DNA of 64,000 nucleotides, from assembly GCA_030077755.1 (NCBI GenBank), contig JAQJZZ010000020.1, positions 1,302,001 to 1,366,000 of the forward strand, given 5' to 3'. The notes under the pieces are model-generated. The model did no database searches, was not told the DNA's origin, and saw only the letters and a list, made by a program, of their open reading frames with translations. This document shows positions 59,580-64,000 of the stretch, piece by piece (position 1 is the stretch's first letter; each line of letters begins with the position of its first letter). This stretch comes from Filosporella fistucella (Eukaryota > Ascomycota > Leotiomycetes > Helotiales). A program made the position numbers and the translations under genes.

Positions 59580-59965
59580 TCTTTTAAATATATTAATATA
59601 TTATTTAAGTATATAATATAATATACGTCTAATAGGTATAAGAGGATATTATTTATAACCCTTTATATAATAGCTAGGGCGTTGGTTAACCTAAAAGGCA
59701 TAACCTAATACTCATATAGCCCTTATAGCATTTAAAATGCTATTTTCCATTTATTCCCTTCCTTAATCCTAATAAGGTTAAAGGCTCCCCTTAGGTCAAG
59801 CTAAGTAAATATCCTTGCCCCTTATAAGCGATTTCTTAGGTCGTCCGCTAATAATAATGGGAAATAGTCTTTAACCATAATCTTATTTAATTTCCTATAA
59901 TTCACGTATAGTCTTAATTCCCCTCCTTTCTTAGGTATAAATAATATCGGGCTAGCTATTAATGA
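59580..59965 (-). pseudogene. Gypsy copy B reverse transcriptase remnant
   Basis: On the minus strand: SPILFIPKKGGELRLYVNYR, KLNKIMVKDYFPL, then, beyond stops, LDLRGAFNLIRIKEGNKWKI. The polymerase active site reads YLNNILIYL, so both Asp of the family motif YLDD are Asn. Stops fall at Gln and Trp positions. Confidence 0.8.
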
Positions 59966-61368
59966 CTTAAATAATTATATAAACCCTTTCTTTAAATTTT
60001 TATTAATATATTTCCTAAGCGTCCTTTAATCTTTTATAAAAAATCTATATATGATTTTAAATAATAATATCTTTCCCTTTATAATTTTAATTATATAATC
60101 CTATGGTTTATATATTAATAATGCTTTTAAACCTACTTTATCCTAAAATAGTTTATTAAACTCTTTATATTCCTTAAGTACTCTTTTTAATAATAAACCT
60201 TAAGATAGGTATTTTAGCTCTTTTATAAAAGTGGCGCACGCTTCTCGCTAGCTAAGTTTTAAGTTCTTATATTTAACCTATAGCATCTTATTATATAAGT
60301 AACTCTTAAGGATAACTATCCTTGCTTTTTAATTAATAATAGGTCTATGCTATTCTAGCTATGGCATCCTAAAGATAATTTAATATTATCCTATCTTAAT
60401 AATATTAAATTATATCTCCTCCTTATATCTTTCCTCTATCCTTATATAGGTTAATATTATTTATATATTAATTAACCCTCCTCGGTTATTAATCAATAAT
60501 CCATTAACTATTAATAGTGCATATAAGTCTTTGGCGACCCTAATTAATATATTAATAAGTAATACGGTTTCTAATAATATAAAGTTCTTTATTATTCTAT
60601 AATCTATTATTGCTTTAATTAGTTTTTCATATCCCCTTAAATATATACTTATATATAGCTATTTTTCGCTTAGTCCTCCTATAGCGCATATCTCGCCCCT
60701 AGTAATCCTTCTTAATTTATAGCTAGGGTCTTTTCTCACCTTTTAGCTTTTATTTGCTTCTCGGATTTCCGTACCTATTTATTAAGTTTTAATATCCGTC
60801 CAAGTTTAGATATTTAGGTCTAAATACGTGACCCGGTATATTTTTCTTAAATGGAGTATTAATCCTATAAATCCTTTTATAATCCCTTTATTATATAATA
60901 TTCTTATAGCATTATTTTGCTAAAAGCGGTTTTTTACGTCTTATTTGCATAGGGTCTAATACTTATAAAATTAAGGGGCTAGAGGTCTTATTTCCTTAAG
61001 GCAAGTCTAATAAATATTATATACTTAATTTTATACTTTATATCCGTAAAAGCTTTGTTAAAGTATTCCTTTCTTATTAACCTCTATTAGCCTCTAAAAC
61101 GTGCCTTAAATTGGCCCTCTTAGCTTAACCTTAAATGATTCTTTAAATATAATTATTTTATTATCCTTAATTCTTATTATTTACCACTCACGGCTCTAGC
61201 GGGTTAGAGTATCTTTTCTTTAAATTACCTCCTATAATTCTCTTACCTAAGGGTCTTCTTAATAAATCCTCTTATAAAGCTAGTACTTGGCGATATATTA
61301 ATCCTTAAAGTCCGCGCGCTAGGTTCCTTTGCTAAATGCCTTATATTTAATTCCTTATTCTTTTATAA

Positions 61369-61712
61369 TGGTTATTATATGGGCCGATGCTTATATAATG
61401 ATTTTGGGTAAGGGATAGGTATATTATAAAGACGTTTTAGTTATAATATTATTAAGTATAAAGAATATTATTTAAAATTAAGCACGAAGCTCTTATTTAA
61501 TAGCAAAAGTGCTAGTCTTATATAAAACCTTTATTCTTAATTAAATCCCAGGATCCCTTAGGGCTAGATCCGTGGATCCTTCTTTATTATCTCGCTTATA
61601 GGGATCCAGGGATCCATCACGTAACCTTTCCCCGTGACTTTCCTTACGCGATTCTTAAAATTACTAAGAATAGCGTTTTCTTAATTTTGCTCTTATAATA
61701 AGCCCGTAACCA
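61369..61712 (-). repeat. 3' LTR of gypsy copy C
   Basis: 344 bp, from TGGTTATTATATGGGCC to CCCGTAACCA. The reverse complement begins TGGTTACGGGCTTATTATAA, like LTR A. It contains several GGATCC-type repeats (ATCCCAGGATCCC, CCGTGGATCC, GGGATCCAGGGATCC). Confidence 0.8.
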
Positions 61713-64000
61713 TAATATTATCCCTCTTTTAAGTCTAGCGTGGTCCCTTATGCTTATATTATAATTAAAATCCCAATGGCTATTAATAGCTATCCTTTTT
61801 AAATATTATATCTTTTTAATAAAATAATAACGCTTTAAATAAGGCTTAAAAGAAAAAGAAAAAACGCGTCGCCCTTGCCTTACGCATTAAAAAATTTACT
61901 CGCCTGGCTGCCCCTTATTTATATTACCATAGCCTTATATGGCATTATTTCCTAAACCTCTCCATTTCCTAATATTATTTTAAATGCATATATATAAAGT
62001 AAAAGCGTTATTATAATAATAGTAATTATTATAAGGTTAAGTCCGGTCTTATTTATTATTTTATATATAATAAAACGGTTCCCCGGAAACCCCTTCCTAC
62101 TCTTCCCTTAAAACCTATATAAGTTTTAAAGTCTTTAAGGCCATTTCCTAATAATTAATTTCCTGCCTTTAGGCTCGAGGCTCTTGCCTCTATCCTCTTT
62201 AATATTATAGCTTTGCTTAATCTTTTTAATAAGGCCTTTTAGGTAAACCTAAACTTTATTAATAAAATTTATTAAGGAGTTTAAGATAGCGAAGATTAGA
62301 CTTAGGTTCTTATATATCTTTTAAATATGGGTAATCCTTTTATTTAATTAAATACTTAATTATTTTATTAATTATCTTATAATCTAAGATTTCTTTTATT
62401 TTATATTTGGCGAGTGGATTAATTAGTTTAATTTCAATATTAGGAATAAGTAATGCTCTTAGTAATATTAACTTAAGAAGGGAAATGTGGAATACCGGGT
62501 ATATCTTTATGCCCTTAAATAATTAGAATTAATAATTTATTAGTCCTTTAACCTTAATAATTTTAAATAGTCTTAATTTCCTATAGTCTAATTTATTACT
62601 TAGTCGCTTTATTTAAATATTATAATAAATCAAGTAAACTTTATCCCCTTTTTTAAGTATAGGTTTTATATTATAACCTTTATTATAATAGGATATTAAT
62701 CTTTTCGCGAAGAATTATATATCTTTTATAAATTCCTAATATAGCGATTTTAATTGGTTTACTTATATAATAGCTTCTTTAGCCATAACCGAAGTTGGCT
62801 TAGGTATCTTATAAGCTATTAGGTTATAGCTATAATTAGCATAAAATAGTGAGACCTAAGTTATTTCCATGCTTATATTATTATATGCGAATTACGCGGT
62901 AAGAAGTATTTTTACCTAATTGTCTTATTAGTAATTTATATAATAACGCAAATATATTTTTATTATCTGGTTTAAGCGTTTCATTTAACCATTTATTTAT
63001 AGGTAAAATAATATTAATAATTTATACTTTATTCCAAGCAATATAATAAGTATCGTCTAAAATTTCAAAGTAAAGAGCTTATCTTAATCCGAAATGATTT
63101 CTTTTAATATCCTATAATTAATAATAATAATTTTCATAAATATATAAGCCAGGTCCTCGGCCGTGCTTACTTTTAGGTATAATATTATATATGCATACTT
63201 AATAAGCCTATCCACAATAATAAGGATAAAATTATATACCTTATTCATGACTAATTCTTTAAAAGGAGGGAGTTTAATTATAAAGTCTTAAGCAATAAAC
63301 TTTTATAGCTATAAAGGCATTTCTAGTAACTTTAGCATATCCTTTAAAGCTTATCGGGAAGATTTATTCTAAATATAGGTGTTATATGTAATAATGATTT
63401 CTTTAACCATTTTCCTTATTCCTAAAAAGTAATAATCCATAAATATTCTCTTTATTATTTTAAAGGTACCTTAATATCCATAAGCCGGTAAGCTATAATA
63501 TTTAATAATAAATTCCTTCTTAAGTGCCGGTAGCACAAATATCCGATTATTATATAATAAGATCCTATTCTTAAGCATAAATCGTCCTTATATAATCTCG
63601 ATATCCTATTTATCCTTATTCCTTTAATATTTATTTTATAAGCGCTTATTCCAAGGGCTTATACTTAGCTTAGCAAATGCCGCTAATTCCATTTTATTAT
63701 ATATTAAGGATTCTCCTTCTTCCTTAAATATTATATAAAAAACGTGCGTCTTATTTTTAAGGTATTCTAGTTTTTGGCTAAGGGCGTCCGCCCTAATATT
63801 CTCTATTCCTTTTATATAGGAAATGCATAAATCAATGATAGCTAGAGTTTCTATCCATTATACTTATTATCTATTTAATTCCTTTATTATAATAAAGTAA
63901 ACTAAGTTTTTATAATCCGTTAATACTTAAACCGGGTTAGGTGCACCCTTTAAGTATATCCTTTATTCCCTATAAGCATCCACAATTGCTAAGAGTTCCT
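61369..64000 (-). mobile_element. Ty3/gypsy element copy C (3' LTR and 3' part of pol, runs off the window)
   Basis: From 62,205 to the window end it aligns with 57,245-59,040 of copy B, with differences mostly C/T and G/A. An integrase segment corresponding to 58,124-58,330 is at about 63,090-63,295. The 5' part lies beyond 64,000. Confidence 0.8.

Larger units (their letters stand above)
56286..61368 (-). mobile_element. Ty3/gypsy element copy B (3' LTR and pol, gag end missing)
   Basis: Read on the minus strand, the element runs from an interrupted protease region (61,365) through reverse transcriptase and integrase to a 3' LTR at 56,286-56,620. It sits inside copy A and is itself broken at 61,368 by copy C. 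Internal sequence from 57,245 on is repeated about 4,960 bp further along in copy C. Confidence 0.8.

Noticed and set aside
46022..64000. CRISPR-like or tandem satellite array
   Set aside because: The repeats are LTR copies thousands of bases apart, with no regular spacer structure.

Overview
The window is nuclear DNA of a filamentous ascomycete (Pezizomycotina). Most introns are short (45-120 nt) with GTRNGY-type donors and CTRAY branch sites. Every recognisable protein matches an Ascomycota family, and GC-equilibrated gene-rich DNA changes abruptly near position 45,840-46,020 into an extremely AT-rich block typical of repeat-induced point mutation (RIP). The intergenic DNA is full of TACCTAGGTA- and GTACTTGTAC-like palindromes. 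A leotiomycete (Helotiales-like) host is my best inference but is not proven.

Gene-rich part (1-46,021). Twenty protein genes are supported, most of them split by introns that I placed by joining conserved motifs in phase. In order: small membrane-anchored coiled-coil protein (+), SET-domain protein (-), pyridoxamine-phosphate-oxidase-like protein (+), 8-exon histidine phosphatase (-), DUF1761-like membrane protein (+), branched-chain aminotransferase (-), hypothetical membrane protein (-), ICE2 (-), MYG1 (+), endosulfine/IGO1 (-), SFM1 (+), KEX1 (+), RAE1/GLE2 (-), conserved hypothetical (-), ECT1 (+), SDR oxidoreductase (-), STF2-like (-), DRE2 (+), FMT1 (-), CCZ1 (+). These are housekeeping genes of metabolism, membrane trafficking, mRNA export and Fe-S assembly. 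There is no obvious cluster, and neighbours are often convergent or divergent pairs.

AT-rich part (46,022-64,000). A 4-kb desert is followed by a degraded Ty1/copia element (about 50,032-53,632) into which Ty3/gypsy elements have nested: copy A (+, 53,633-56,285), broken by copy B (-, 56,286-61,368), broken by copy C (-, from 61,369 past the window edge). Coding motifs are recognisable, but catalytic Asp and zinc-knuckle Cys residues are mutated, mainly by G-to-A and C-to-T changes.

The most interesting signals are: two related introns in the aminotransferase gene that look like introner-like elements; a start codon split by an intron in the STF2-like gene; a stop-free 48-nt intron in ICE2; AT drift reaching the last codons of CCZ1; and twin TTCACGTGAA palindromes upstream of the histidine phosphatase. 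I found no CRISPR array, rRNA or convincing tRNA.
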